A DNA stretch of 64,000 nt, from the NCBI GenBank assembly GCA_945907735.1, contig CAMDTL010000008.1:1-64000 (forward strand). Direction: 5' to 3'. The position numbers were made by a program, and so were the translations under genes. The first letter of the stretch is position 1, and each line of letters begins with the position of its first letter. Below, in pieces: positions 29,879 through 39,646 of this stretch. This DNA comes from Methylotenera oryzisoli. Lineage in GTDB: Bacteria; Pseudomonadota; Gammaproteobacteria; Burkholderiales; Methylophilaceae. Below the pieces are notes generated by a model that worked only from the letters and a program-made list of their open reading frames with translations, did not search any database and had not been told where the DNA came from.

Positions 29879-30321
29879 TGCAACGCAGAGCTTTTTTAAG
29901 CGCCATATTAATAGGTACAGCAACCGCGCTGTTGTTGCCTCTCAGAGCCATTGCTGCGGCATGGAATAAGGCCGCTTTTGCAGCGATAAAGCTAGAAGAA
30001 GCAGAAAGAAACTTGGCGATAGACGGTGAAATTTTAAGTAAAGACATCGAAATTATCGCACCAGATAAAGCCGAAAATGGAGCGATTGTGCAGCTAGCAG
30101 TGACCTGCCGCATCGCTAACACTGAAGCCATTGCCGTGTTTGTGGAGAAAAATCCAACTGCGCTCATTGGCAACTTTATGTTCAGTAACGGGGCAATGCC
30201 ACAAATAGTGACGCGTATTAAAATGGCCGAAACAAGCGATATTAAAATTATTGTGAAAGCGGGCGAGCAATATTTTACCGCCAGTAAAAATGTTGTCGTG
30301 CTCGAGAATGGGTGTGGTTGA
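29878..30321 (+). CDS. soxY: Thiosulfate oxidation carrier protein SoxY
   Basis: Signal peptide, KAENGAIVQLAVTC..., C-terminal ...VVVLENGCG* with the terminal Cys motif; followed by soxZ. Confidence 0.85.
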   Translation: MQRRAFLSAILIGTATALLLPLRAIAAAWNKAAFAAIKLEEAERNLAIDGEILSKDIEIIAPDKAENGAIVQLAVTCRIANTEAIAVFVEKNPTALIGNFMFSNGAMPQIVTRIKMAETSDIKIIVKAGEQYFTASKNVVVLENGCG

Positions 30322-30635
30322 TGGAAGCTAATATGAAAATGCGCGCCAAACTAAAAAGCGAAATCACTGAGGTGAAAGTGATTATTAGCCATCCCATGGA
30401 AACTGGGCGCAAAAAAGATGATTTTGGCCAGCTTATTCCTGCGCATTTTATTCAGCTCGTCACCGCAACTTTAAATGATAAGCCTGTGCTGGAAATGCAA
30501 TGGGGTACAGGGATTTCAAAAAATCCCTATCTCACTTTTTACCTAAAAGATGCAAAAGTGGGTGACAAAATTGCCGTGACTTGGCATGATAATTTAGGTA
30601 AAACTGGTAGCAGTGACATTCTAGTTGCGACTTAA
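30321..30635 (+). CDS. soxZ: Thiosulfate oxidation carrier complex protein SoxZ
   Basis: MRAKLKSEITEVKVIISHPMETGRKKDDFGQLIPAHFIQLVTATLNDKPVLEMQWGTGISKNPYLTFYLKDAKVGDKIAVTWHDNLG. Confidence 0.92.
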   Translation: MEANMKMRAKLKSEITEVKVIISHPMETGRKKDDFGQLIPAHFIQLVTATLNDKPVLEMQWGTGISKNPYLTFYLKDAKVGDKIAVTWHDNLGKTGSSDILVAT

Positions 30636-32255
30636 ACTTAAAGCTACTGCTTCCGCAATCCTTATTCCATCAACGCCTGCCGATAAAATACCGCCTGCAT
30701 AACCTGCGCCTTCGCCGCACGGGTACAAGCCTTTGGTGTTAATGCTTTGTAATGTTTCATCATCGCGTTTGATGCGAATGGGGCTTGAAGTGCGCGTTTC
30801 CACGCCCGTTAAAATGCCGTCAGCAAGATCGTAACCTTTAATTTGTTTGGCAAACTCTGGAATCGCCTCGCGTATCGCGTCAATGGCAAACTTGGGCAAG
30901 GCAGTTTCTAAGTTTGTTAAATGCACGCCAGGCGTGTAACTGGGCTGCACTTCGCCAAATTTGGTTGAAGCTTTATTGGCTAAAAAATCCCCAATCAGTT
31001 GCCCAGGAGCGGCGTAGTTATTGCCCCCTAGGGTATAGGCGTTGGCTTCTAATGAGCGCTGTAATGCTATGCCCGCTAATGGATGCGCTGGATAATCTGC
31101 TACTGGCGTAATGCCGACTACTATGCCTGCGTTGGCGTTACGCTCATTGCGCGAATATTGGCTCATGCCATTGGTTACCACGCAGCCTTTCTCTGATGCG
31201 GAGGCCACTACCGTGCCGCCTGGGCACATGCAAAAGCTATACACACTACGACCATTGCTGGTGTGATGCACCAATTTGTATTCAGCCGAGCCGAGTTTGC
31301 TTAATATATCTGCAGAATAGCTGTTGCCGTAACGTGCTTTGTCGATGAGGCTTTGCGGATGCTCAATGCGAAAGCCGATTGAAAACGGTTTGGCTTCAAT
31401 GTAAATATTTTTACGGTGAATCATCTCGAAGGTATCACGTGCGCTGTGCCCAACAGCGAGTACAAGATGATTTGTCGCGATGCGTTCACCGCTGGCCAGC
31501 ACTACGCCTTGTACCTCGTTATTCGTAATTTCAATATCATCGACACGGGCTTCAAAGCGAATTGCGCCGCCCAGTGTGATAATGTTTTTACGCATTTCTT
31601 CTACCATGCCGACCAGCCGAAACGTACCAATATGTGGGTGGCTGACGTACATAATTTCGGGCGGCGCGCCAGCTTTTACAAACTCTTGAATCACCTTGCG
31701 ACCGTAATGTTTTGGGTCTTTAATCTGGCTGTAAAGCTTGCCGTCCGAGAAGGTGCCAGCGCCGCCCTCGCCAAATTGCACATTCGATTCTGGGTTAAGT
31801 TTACTTTTGCGCCAAAAATCCCAAGTGTCTTTGGTTCTTTCTCTTACTGCTTTGCCGCGTTCTAAAATTATTGGTTTAAAGCCAGATTGCGCCAAAATTA
31901 AAGCGGAGAAAATGCCCGCTGGACCAAAACCGACAATGACAGGGCGAGATTTTAATTGTGTTGGAGCCGTTGTAACAAATTTATACGATGTGTCTGGCGT
32001 TGGCTTTACATGCGGGTCGCGGCTGAATTTAGCGAGAATTTTCTCCTCGTTTTTCACTTCGACATCTAGCGTATACACATATAAAATATTGTGCGATTTG
32101 CGCGCATCCACGCCGCGTTTAAATATGCTCAAGCTCAGTAAATCGGCTTCAACAATTTGCAGACGCTTTAACAGCGCCGCTTTAATCGTATCGGATTCGT
32201 GTGACGGCGATTGCGCGATTTCTACGGGCAGTTTAATTTCGGTAATTCTAATCAT
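30621..32255 (-). CDS. FAD-dependent oxidoreductase (COG2509-type)
   Basis: RPVIVGFGPAGIFSALILAQSGFKPIILERG; GEGGAGTFSDGKLYSQIKDP; YPCGEGAGYAGGILSAGVDGIRIAEA. Confidence 0.9.
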   Translation of the reverse strand: MIRITEIKLPVEIAQSPSHESDTIKAALLKRLQIVEADLLSLSIFKRGVDARKSHNILYVYTLDVEVKNEEKILAKFSRDPHVKPTPDTSYKFVTTAPTQLKSRPVIVGFGPAGIFSALILAQSGFKPIILERGKAVRERTKDTWDFWRKSKLNPESNVQFGEGGAGTFSDGKLYSQIKDPKHYGRKVIQEFVKAGAPPEIMYVSHPHIGTFRLVGMVEEMRKNIITLGGAIRFEARVDDIEITNNEVQGVVLASGERIATNHLVLAVGHSARDTFEMIHRKNIYIEAKPFSIGFRIEHPQSLIDKARYGNSYSADILSKLGSAEYKLVHHTSNGRSVYSFCMCPGGTVVASASEKGCVVTNGMSQYSRNERNANAGIVVGITPVADYPAHPLAGIALQRSLEANAYTLGGNNYAAPGQLIGDFLANKASTKFGEVQPSYTPGVHLTNLETALPKFAIDAIREAIPEFAKQIKGYDLADGILTGVETRTSSPIRIKRDDETLQSINTKGLYPCGEGAGYAGGILSAGVDGIRIAEAVALSLSRN

Positions 32256-32860
32256 GCAATATCTAAATTCAGTTGCAACAATTTGCGTAGCATCGGTACG
32301 GTGATTGGTTTTTTCTCAGTCAGTGACCATTCGTCTAAGGCATCAAGCGTCGCCATTAAAGTAGGTAAATCGCGACGTAAATAGCGCAAACAATAATCTG
32401 TGACTTCGTCGGGTAGTTTCATGCCACGTGCATGCGCATGTTGTTTAAGCGCGCCAGCTTTTTCATGGTCATTCAGCGGGTGTAGTTGATACACTAAGCC
32501 CCAAGCCAGCCGAGTCGCTAAATCGTCGCGCAAACCCATTTGTGTAGGTGCGTGCAAGCCTGCGGTAATCAGCGTTCCGTCAGTTTCTTTTAATTGGTTG
32601 TAAGTGTTAAATAATGCAATTTGCGCATCATTATCGAGCAAATGCACATCGTCTGCAACCAGTATGAATATTTCGTCACAGGCCGATAGTAAATGCGATT
32701 TACCACTGCCTCTTTCGCCCCAAAGATAAATAAAACGCGGCTGATTCTGACCACTGATTGCAGCGCGCAAGCTGGCGAGCGCTTCGGCATTGCGGCCGAC
32801 AATAAAATTATCTAGCGAGGGTGCAGCCGCTGGTTTGATGTCTAAAAGTAATTGCTTCAT
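32252..32860 (-). CDS. hda: DnaA regulatory inactivator Hda
   Basis: MKQLLLDIKPAAAPSLDNFIVGRNAEAL...FIYLWGERGSGKSHLLSA. Confidence 0.92.
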   Translation of the reverse strand: MKQLLLDIKPAAAPSLDNFIVGRNAEALASLRAAISGQNQPRFIYLWGERGSGKSHLLSACDEIFILVADDVHLLDNDAQIALFNTYNQLKETDGTLITAGLHAPTQMGLRDDLATRLAWGLVYQLHPLNDHEKAGALKQHAHARGMKLPDEVTDYCLRYLRRDLPTLMATLDALDEWSLTEKKPITVPMLRKLLQLNLDIA

Positions 32861-32867
32861 AGCGCGC

Positions 32868-34028
32868 TTATTTTAAATAGGCATCGCTACCCAAGTAATT
32901 ATCTTTGGTGTGTCGCAAGGCTACGGCAATGACCGCTCCCATGGGTAAGGCTAGCAACACGCCTGCCAAGCCAAATAATTGCCCGCCCGCGAGTAAAGCG
33001 AAAATAACGACGACTGGATGTAAACCGATGCGGTTTCCCACTAATTTTGGCGTAAGCCACATGCTTTCGATCAATTGGCCGAGGCCAAATACTAATAAAA
33101 CGGGAATGACTTGGCCGAAACTGGTAAATTGCAATGCTGCCACAAGCATCGCCAAGCTTAGGCCTAGGGCAATGCCTAAATACGGCACAAAGCCCAGCAG
33201 GCCTGCAATTAAGCCAATTGGCAGCGCCATCTCTAAGCCGACCAACCACAAACCAGCCACATAAAATGCGCTCATGGCGAGCATGACAGAAAGCTGGCCG
33301 CGTAAAAATTCGGCCAGTACTTGGTCGATTTCTTGTGCGATGTCGACCGCTTTATCGTGCCAATCACGAGGAATCAGGTCGCTTATATTGGTCACAAAAG
33401 TATCCCAATCGCGCAGTAGATAAAATAGCACAACGGGCAATAATAAAATATTTGCTAGCACACCGATAAGTGCCATGCCGTGGCTGCCAGCCAGTATAAG
33501 CGTGTCACCAAGCAAATTGCCCGCAGTTTTCCAGTTTTTGGTGATAATTTCCTGAATTTTTGCGCTATCCACATCAAAATGCATGCCAAATCTTGTGTGT
33601 AACCAAGGCTCGATTAAATCTCTAAGACGGCCGATAAAGGCGGGTAGCCGTTCCGCGATGAGCGCAGATTCTTTTTGTAGCAGCGGAATTAAGATTGAAA
33701 ATAGCAAAAATATGGCAGAAAATATGGCGGCCATCATCAACACAGTCGAAAGCGTGCGGCCAAATTTAAGCTTGCCAATGTGTAGCTTGCTTAATTTATC
33801 CACTAACGGATCACAAATATAAGCGAGAATTGCTGTGATTAAAAACGGTGTGAGCACGGGCAGTAATAAGTAAAGCAAAAATACAAAAATTGCAGCTAAA
33901 ATCAAGCAATGATTATTGGTGAGTAGATTGCCAGTATTGTTATTTTGGCGCGCTGTTTTTTTAGCAGCGCTATTTTGGGGTTTATTGACCATATGAGTTA
34001 AAATTATACTTAAATAAACCTGCAACAT
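32868..34028 (-). CDS. AI-2E family transporter (PerM-like permease)
   Basis: Multiple TM helices; PIGLIAGLLGFVPYLGIALGLSLAM; divergent from purM. Confidence 0.9.
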   Translation of the reverse strand: MLQVYLSIILTHMVNKPQNSAAKKTARQNNNTGNLLTNNHCLILAAIFVFLLYLLLPVLTPFLITAILAYICDPLVDKLSKLHIGKLKFGRTLSTVLMMAAIFSAIFLLFSILIPLLQKESALIAERLPAFIGRLRDLIEPWLHTRFGMHFDVDSAKIQEIITKNWKTAGNLLGDTLILAGSHGMALIGVLANILLLPVVLFYLLRDWDTFVTNISDLIPRDWHDKAVDIAQEIDQVLAEFLRGQLSVMLAMSAFYVAGLWLVGLEMALPIGLIAGLLGFVPYLGIALGLSLAMLVAALQFTSFGQVIPVLLVFGLGQLIESMWLTPKLVGNRIGLHPVVVIFALLAGGQLFGLAGVLLALPMGAVIAVALRHTKDNYLGSDAYLK

Positions 34029-34064
34029 GACATTTAAACTTTTGATTGAGAAGCGAGCCGCGTT

Positions 34065-35114
34065 TTGACCACACCAAGCAATGATAAGACCTCTATTAGT
34101 TACCGCGATGCCGGCGTTGATATTGAAGCGGGCGATGCGCTGGTGGAGCAGATTAAGCCGTATGCCAAACGTACCATGCGCTCAGAAGTGTTGGGTGGTA
34201 TTGGCGGTTTTGGCTCGCTATTTGCGGTGCCAACAAAATTTAAAGAGCCGATTTTGGTTTCTGGAACTGATGGCGTTGGTACCAAGCTTAAGCTGGCTTT
34301 TGAGCTCAATAAACATGACACCGTCGGCATTGACCTAGTCGCGATGAGCGTCAACGATATTCTCGTGCAAGGTGCTGAGCCGCTATTTTTCCTCGATTAT
34401 TTCGCTTGTGGTAAGTTAGAGGTAGGCACCGCCGTGCAGGTGATTAAAGGCATTGCGGAGGGTTGTGAGCAATCTGGCTGTGCGCTGGTGGGCGGCGAAA
34501 CGGCAGAAATGCCAGGCATGTACCCAGCGGGCGAATATGATTTGGCGGGCTTTGCGGTCGGCTGTGTGGATAAAGAAAATATCATCAATGGCACGACAAT
34601 AGCAGCAGACGATGTTGTTCTGGGCTTGGCTTCCAGCGGCGCGCATAGTAATGGTTATTCATTGATTCGTAAGCTCATTGCAAATTCAGGCATTGACTTT
34701 GAATCAGACTTTCATGGTAGAAAATTTAAAGATGTGGTGATGGCACCGACCAAGATTTATGTGAAGTCGTTACTTAAGTTAATAGAAACGCTACCAGTAA
34801 AAGGCATGGCGCATATTACGGGTGGTGGCATTACCGAGAACATTCCACGCGTGTTGCCCGCAGGTTTAGCCGCAGAAATTCAGGCGAAATCGTGGCAACT
34901 GCCGCCATTGTTTCAATGGCTGCAAGCGCAAGGCAACATCACACACAGTGAAATGTATAAAACCTTTAACTGTGGCATTGGCATGGCGGTGATTATCGAT
35001 AAAGCCCACGCGACGCAAGCGAAACAGTTGCTGCAAGCAACTGGCGAAACCGTGTATGAAATTGGCGTAATTCGCACACAAAAAGCGGGCGAAGCGCCTA
35101 CTATTGTTGTTTAA
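34065..35114 (+). CDS. purM: Phosphoribosylformylglycinamidine cyclo-ligase
   Basis: [28 protein letters not shown]...[10 protein letters not shown]...[18 protein letters not shown] start. Confidence 0.97.
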   Translation: MTTPSNDKTSISYRDAGVDIEAGDALVEQIKPYAKRTMRSEVLGGIGGFGSLFAVPTKFKEPILVSGTDGVGTKLKLAFELNKHDTVGIDLVAMSVNDILVQGAEPLFFLDYFACGKLEVGTAVQVIKGIAEGCEQSGCALVGGETAEMPGMYPAGEYDLAGFAVGCVDKENIINGTTIAADDVVLGLASSGAHSNGYSLIRKLIANSGIDFESDFHGRKFKDVVMAPTKIYVKSLLKLIETLPVKGMAHITGGGITENIPRVLPAGLAAEIQAKSWQLPPLFQWLQAQGNITHSEMYKTFNCGIGMAVIIDKAHATQAKQLLQATGETVYEIGVIRTQKAGEAPTIVV

Positions 35115-35137
35115 TTGACCACTGGTTTAGTGGTCAA
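35115..35137 (+). terminator. Putative hairpin downstream of purM
   Basis: Perfect 9-bp inverted repeat TTGACCACT-ggttt-AGTGGTCAA, no strong U-tract. Confidence 0.45.
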
Positions 35138-35169
35138 GCGTTAAATGCTTTTAAACTTGGAAGAAGCGC

Positions 35170-35862
35170 ATGTTAAAACTGACGCAATTAATCATTCTAT
35201 TTTTTCTAGGCACAAATCTAGCATTTGCATACCCAAAAAATATTCAGCTTGAGTACGACGTTAGCCGCAATGGCAAGCGCTTTGCTAAAGTAACCGAAAG
35301 CTTTACGCAAAAAGGCCAGCAGTATCATATTAAGTCTGTGACTAAAGGTCTGGGTGTGTATGCGTTAATGAATCAGCGTGTACTCACTAGCACGGGGACT
35401 GTAACCAAAGCTGGTTTGAAACCAAATCATTTCGAGTTGCATCAAGGGAAAAGTGCAAAAAAAACGTTGATTGCAGATTTTAATTGGGCAAAAAATGTGC
35501 TCACTGTGCAAGTAAAAGGCGAGCACAGCACTGAAGTCTTAGAAAAAGGTACGCAGGATTTAGCGAGTTACTTTTATCAGTTTATGTTTAATCCGCCTAC
35601 AAAAGACGAAATTAAGTTAACACTAATAATAGGCAAAAAGTTGAATCATTACCAATATAAAGTGATGGCACGTGGCTTAAAGTTGGATGTAGCAAAGGCA
35701 AGTTATAAAACTTTGCATATTGCTAACCAAGCGGCCGCAGGCGATGACAAGAAGCAACTTTGGTTGGCACAAGATCAATATTATTTGCCAGTGCGCTATA
35801 AACTTACGGACGAAGATGGCGATAGTTTTGAGCAAACTCTGACAAAGATTCATGTGGAGTAA
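35170..35862 (+). CDS. DUF3108 domain-containing protein, signal peptide
   Basis: AYPKNIQLEYDVSRNGKRFAKVTESFTQKGQQYHIKSVTKGLGVYAL...DLASYFYQFMF. Confidence 0.75.
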   Translation: MLKLTQLIILFFLGTNLAFAYPKNIQLEYDVSRNGKRFAKVTESFTQKGQQYHIKSVTKGLGVYALMNQRVLTSTGTVTKAGLKPNHFELHQGKSAKKTLIADFNWAKNVLTVQVKGEHSTEVLEKGTQDLASYFYQFMFNPPTKDEIKLTLIIGKKLNHYQYKVMARGLKLDVAKASYKTLHIANQAAAGDDKKQLWLAQDQYYLPVRYKLTDEDGDSFEQTLTKIHVE

Positions 35863-36943
35863 ATTAGTAGCACTGGCGCAAGATCAAAGTTACCAGCGAC
35901 TTGCGCTCACATTGCTTATTTCTGCTGCGTTACATGCCTTGTTATTTGGAGGTTTTGATTTTTCGTTGCCCATTTTAAAAAAAGAAATGCATACGATTGA
36001 AGCTCGCATTCAGATACCAAAAGTGGTGGTGAAAGAAGTTGAAACACCAATGCCAGAACCAACTGCTGCATATGAACCAGTAATGGAGTCGCCAAAAGAA
36101 GCGCCGTCAAAAGCCAATATTGAGGCGCATCCTGAGCAAGTACCAGAATCCATAATTGAAACACCAGTGGTCGCTGAAACGCCCACTGAGTCACAGCCCA
36201 TCACGCAGCCGCCTATAGAAAATACTGCGCCTGAACCGCCGCAGGAAGAGTCGCAGTCAGTGGATGCAGGTTTAGTGATTAACGAAAACGCTTATCAGTT
36301 TGTGGAGACGAAGTTTGATGTGCGCACTAAAATAGATGGTAGTGTAGAAGGGTCAGCCACTATCACCTACAATTTGACTGATGGAAACCATTATCGGTTG
36401 AAATGGCTCACGGAAGGTAGTGGTTTTGCTGCATTGTTGTTTCCAGACTTACTACAAGTGAGTGAGGGCTTTCTCATCAAAATTGGTTTGCAACCTGTTA
36501 ATTATCTGTATCAATTTGGCAATAAAACAGAGAAAACGCGTACTGCCAATTTTGATTGGCCTAATAAAAAAGTTATCATGCAGACCTCAAAAGGTATGAA
36601 AACTGAAGATTTGCCCGAAGGCGCACAAGATTTGTTAAGTTTTATGTATCAATTTATGCATGTGGCGCCGTTGCAAAACATGCAAATTCCCATCGTAACT
36701 GGTAAAAAATTAAGGGTTTACCACTATAGTTTTGAAGGTGAAGAAAACATTAATACTGAGTTTGGCGAAATTAAAACTATGCGTATTATGCATAGTGGAG
36801 TTGATTCAGATGAAAAAACCGAGCTTTGGTTGGCGGTAGATTATCAATATGTGCCAGTAAAAATTCGAAAAATAGAGAATAATGGCGGTGTAGTAGAGAT
36901 GCTGGCAACCCGTATCAATTCAAATCGGCCAACCATAAATTAA
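35852..36943 (+). CDS. DUF3108 domain-containing protein with Pro/Glu-rich TonB-like linker
   Basis: TM anchor, Pro/Glu-rich 70-130, C-terminal domain paralogous to 35170-35862 (DLLSFMYQFMHVAP, TGKKLRVYHYSFEG). Confidence 0.75.
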   Translation: MWSKLVALAQDQSYQRLALTLLISAALHALLFGGFDFSLPILKKEMHTIEARIQIPKVVVKEVETPMPEPTAAYEPVMESPKEAPSKANIEAHPEQVPESIIETPVVAETPTESQPITQPPIENTAPEPPQEESQSVDAGLVINENAYQFVETKFDVRTKIDGSVEGSATITYNLTDGNHYRLKWLTEGSGFAALLFPDLLQVSEGFLIKIGLQPVNYLYQFGNKTEKTRTANFDWPNKKVIMQTSKGMKTEDLPEGAQDLLSFMYQFMHVAPLQNMQIPIVTGKKLRVYHYSFEGEENINTEFGEIKTMRIMHSGVDSDEKTELWLAVDYQYVPVKIRKIENNGGVVEMLATRINSNRPTIN

Positions 36944-36960
36944 TTTAAAAAAGATAAACA

Positions 36961-38349
36961 ATGAATGCAAATTTAATCCGTCAGGCCGCAGTAGTGCTGG
37001 CAAATCTACTCGATTTCAATAGTCCAGCCGATGCCAAATTGAGCGATTTTTTCCGCAATAATCGCGAACTTGGCACTAAAGATCGCGCCTTTGTGGCTGA
37101 GAGCGTCTATGGCGTGTTGCGCCGTTTACGCTATTTAAGCACCGTTACCGCGAATGAAGAAAATGACCCCGACGATGCGCGCAAGCTCATATTGGCGTGG
37201 CTGCTGCGCGTGCAGGGCAAAAGCATACGCGAGATGGAATCGGTGTTGAATGAACAGCAAACCGAATGGGCGCACACCATTAAAGCTAAACCGACTGAGA
37301 ATTTACCATTAGCAGTTCAGGCAGATGTGCGTGATTGGCTGTGGCATAAACTGGTGGCGCAATATGGCGAGGCGGAAGCGCTGACGATTTGTCGCAGCAT
37401 GTTTGATCAAGCGAGTTTAGATTTGCGTGTCAATACCATTAAAGGCAACCGCGAAGATACGCTAAAAAGAATGTTGGCTGAAAATACTTCGAATGAAAAC
37501 ACCATAGAAATTACCGCACATTCACCCATTGGCATTCGCATGCCAGGCCGTATGAATATTAGTAGGCACGTGCTATTTACCGAAGGAAAAATTGAGGTGC
37601 AAGATGAAGGCAGCCAGCTTTTAAGTTATTTAGTTGCACCAAAACGCGGTCAAATGATTGCAGATTTTTGTGCGGGGGCAGGCGGAAAAAGTTTAGCAAT
37701 TGGCGCGCTAATGAAGAATACCGGTCGCTTGTATGCGTTTGATGTATCTGAGCGACGTTTACAGAGTTTAGGGCAACGTTTAAAACGCTCAGGTTTATCG
37801 AACCTACATGCACAAGTGATTACCAGTGAAAATGACCAGAAATTAAAGCGTTTAAATGGCAAATTTGATCGCGTGCTAGTCGATGCGCCATGTAGCGGCT
37901 TTGGCACCTTGCGTCGCAATCCAGATTTAAAATGGCGTTTTGAAGAAAAAGATATTGCCGATCTGAATATTAAACAAACCAACATTTTAGCGCGCGCGGC
38001 TAAACTCACCAAAGCTGGCGGGCGCTTAATTTACGCCACTTGCAGCTTGTTGCAAGACGAAAATGAGAACATCGCCGAAGCATTTTTGGAGACTAATCCT
38101 GAGTTTAGTTTAATGCCTGCAAGTGAAATATTGGCGCAGCAACAAATCAAGCTGGATACTGGAAAATACCTAAAATTATTACCGCATCTACATGGCACCG
38201 ATGGTTTTTTTGCGGCAGTGTTCGAGCGTAAAGCGGAAGCTATTAAAACAACACCTGTTAAAGAAGTCGCCACTAAAGTAGCTGAAGTTGTTGAAGCCAA
38301 TCCTGCTAAAAAAGCGGCTGCCAAGCCTAAGATAGTCAAGGAAAAATAG
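36961..38349 (+). CDS. RsmB/NOP family class I SAM-dependent RNA methyltransferase
   Basis: DFCAGAGGKSLAIGALMKNTGRLYAFDVSERRL; VDAPCSGFGTLRRNPDLKW; IYATCSLLQDENE. Confidence 0.92.
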   Translation: MNANLIRQAAVVLANLLDFNSPADAKLSDFFRNNRELGTKDRAFVAESVYGVLRRLRYLSTVTANEENDPDDARKLILAWLLRVQGKSIREMESVLNEQQTEWAHTIKAKPTENLPLAVQADVRDWLWHKLVAQYGEAEALTICRSMFDQASLDLRVNTIKGNREDTLKRMLAENTSNENTIEITAHSPIGIRMPGRMNISRHVLFTEGKIEVQDEGSQLLSYLVAPKRGQMIADFCAGAGGKSLAIGALMKNTGRLYAFDVSERRLQSLGQRLKRSGLSNLHAQVITSENDQKLKRLNGKFDRVLVDAPCSGFGTLRRNPDLKWRFEEKDIADLNIKQTNILARAAKLTKAGGRLIYATCSLLQDENENIAEAFLETNPEFSLMPASEILAQQQIKLDTGKYLKLLPHLHGTDGFFAAVFERKAEAIKTTPVKEVATKVAEVVEANPAKKAAAKPKIVKEK

Positions 38350-38352
38350 TCA

Positions 38353-39588
38353 ATGAAACTACCTAGCCTTAACATTCAAATTTTAATCGGCGCAGTTGTT
38401 GGCATTGTGGCTGGGCTTTATTTTCATGGGCTTGGTGTTGAAAATACAATGGTAACAAGCAGTTTGTATGTGTCAGGTTTAGTCGGCACACTATTTATTG
38501 ATTTGCTCAAAATGGTTTTAATTCCACTGGTGTTCTGCAGTATTGCGGTGGGCATTGCCAATTTGCGTCAGCATCACCAAATGCATCGAGTTTGGAAAAC
38601 CACGCTCATCTTTTTTATGTTCACCATGGCGATTGCGATCACCATAGGCATGGCCGCCAGCCTGTATTTTAAGCCAGGTGCAGGTATGCAAATTGCCATG
38701 TTTGCCGATGCAATGGGGCAATTTAAAACGCAACAATTAACGTTGTCAGAATTTTCTAGCCAGTTTTTGCACGGCTTGTTTGTCAATCCTTTTAACGCAT
38801 TGGCAGAAGGCAATGTGCTAGCTGTGGTGATTTTTGCGCTTATTTTAGGCATCGCGCTGGTGATGGGCGGTGAGCGCTATAAAAATATTCTAAGCATCTT
38901 GCAAGAAGGCCTAGAAATCACCATGCGCATTGTCGGCTGGGTGATGCTGCTGGCACCATTTGGCATTGCCGCTCTACTCATTAAACTGGTCGCCACGCAA
39001 GATACCGCCATGCTGAGTTCCATGGCTAAATTTATGGCCGTGGTGATTAGCACGACGTTATTGCACGGTGTGCTAATTTTGCCGCTATTACTTTATTTAA
39101 TTACAGGCAAAACACCGCTGTGGTTTTGGCGCGGCGCGCGCGAAGCTTTGGTGACGGCGTTTGCGACCAGCTCCAGTAGCGCCACTTTGCCAGTCACCAT
39201 GCGCTGCACCATGCAACATTTACACGTTAAGCCAGAAATTGCGGGCTTTGTGGTGCCGCTGGGCGCGACGGTAAATATGGATGGAACCGCGCTTTACGAA
39301 GCCGCCGCTGCCTTGTTTATTGCTAATTTGGTCGGCGTAGAACTGAGTTTTGTGCAGCAACTCATCGTTTTTTTCACCGCCATGATCGCTGCCATCGGCG
39401 CGCCAGGTATCCCCAGTGCGGGCATGGTGACTATGGTGATGGTATTGCAATCGGTTGGTTTGCCAGCCGAGGCGATTGCGATTTTGCTGCCAATTGATAG
39501 GCTGCTTGATACGCTACGCACCACGGTGAATGTGCAGGGTGACATGATAGGCAGCTTGGTGGTGCAAAAACTCGTTTCAAACAAATGA
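38353..39588 (+). CDS. Dicarboxylate/amino acid:cation symporter (DAACS family)
   Basis: TSSSSATLPVTMRC; GATVNMDGTALYEAAAALFIA. Confidence 0.93.
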   Translation: MKLPSLNIQILIGAVVGIVAGLYFHGLGVENTMVTSSLYVSGLVGTLFIDLLKMVLIPLVFCSIAVGIANLRQHHQMHRVWKTTLIFFMFTMAIAITIGMAASLYFKPGAGMQIAMFADAMGQFKTQQLTLSEFSSQFLHGLFVNPFNALAEGNVLAVVIFALILGIALVMGGERYKNILSILQEGLEITMRIVGWVMLLAPFGIAALLIKLVATQDTAMLSSMAKFMAVVISTTLLHGVLILPLLLYLITGKTPLWFWRGAREALVTAFATSSSSATLPVTMRCTMQHLHVKPEIAGFVVPLGATVNMDGTALYEAAAALFIANLVGVELSFVQQLIVFFTAMIAAIGAPGIPSAGMVTMVMVLQSVGLPAEAIAILLPIDRLLDTLRTTVNVQGDMIGSLVVQKLVSNK

Positions 39589-39592
39589 TACA

Positions 39593-39633
39593 TGCCATGC
39601 AGACCGCATGGATATTGGCTTGCGCAGCCATTT
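39593..39633. repeat. Copy 2 of a dispersed ~40 nt intergenic element
   Basis: TGCCATGCAGACCGCATGGATATTGGCTTGCGCAGCCATTT; matches 17191-17229. Confidence 0.6.
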
Positions 39634-39646
39634 TATTTTAGAATAG

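Noticed and set aside
35852-36943. Considered calling the gene tonB because of its TM anchor and Pro/Glu-rich linker
   Set aside because: C-terminal domain matches the preceding DUF3108-like paralog, not a TonB C-terminal domain.
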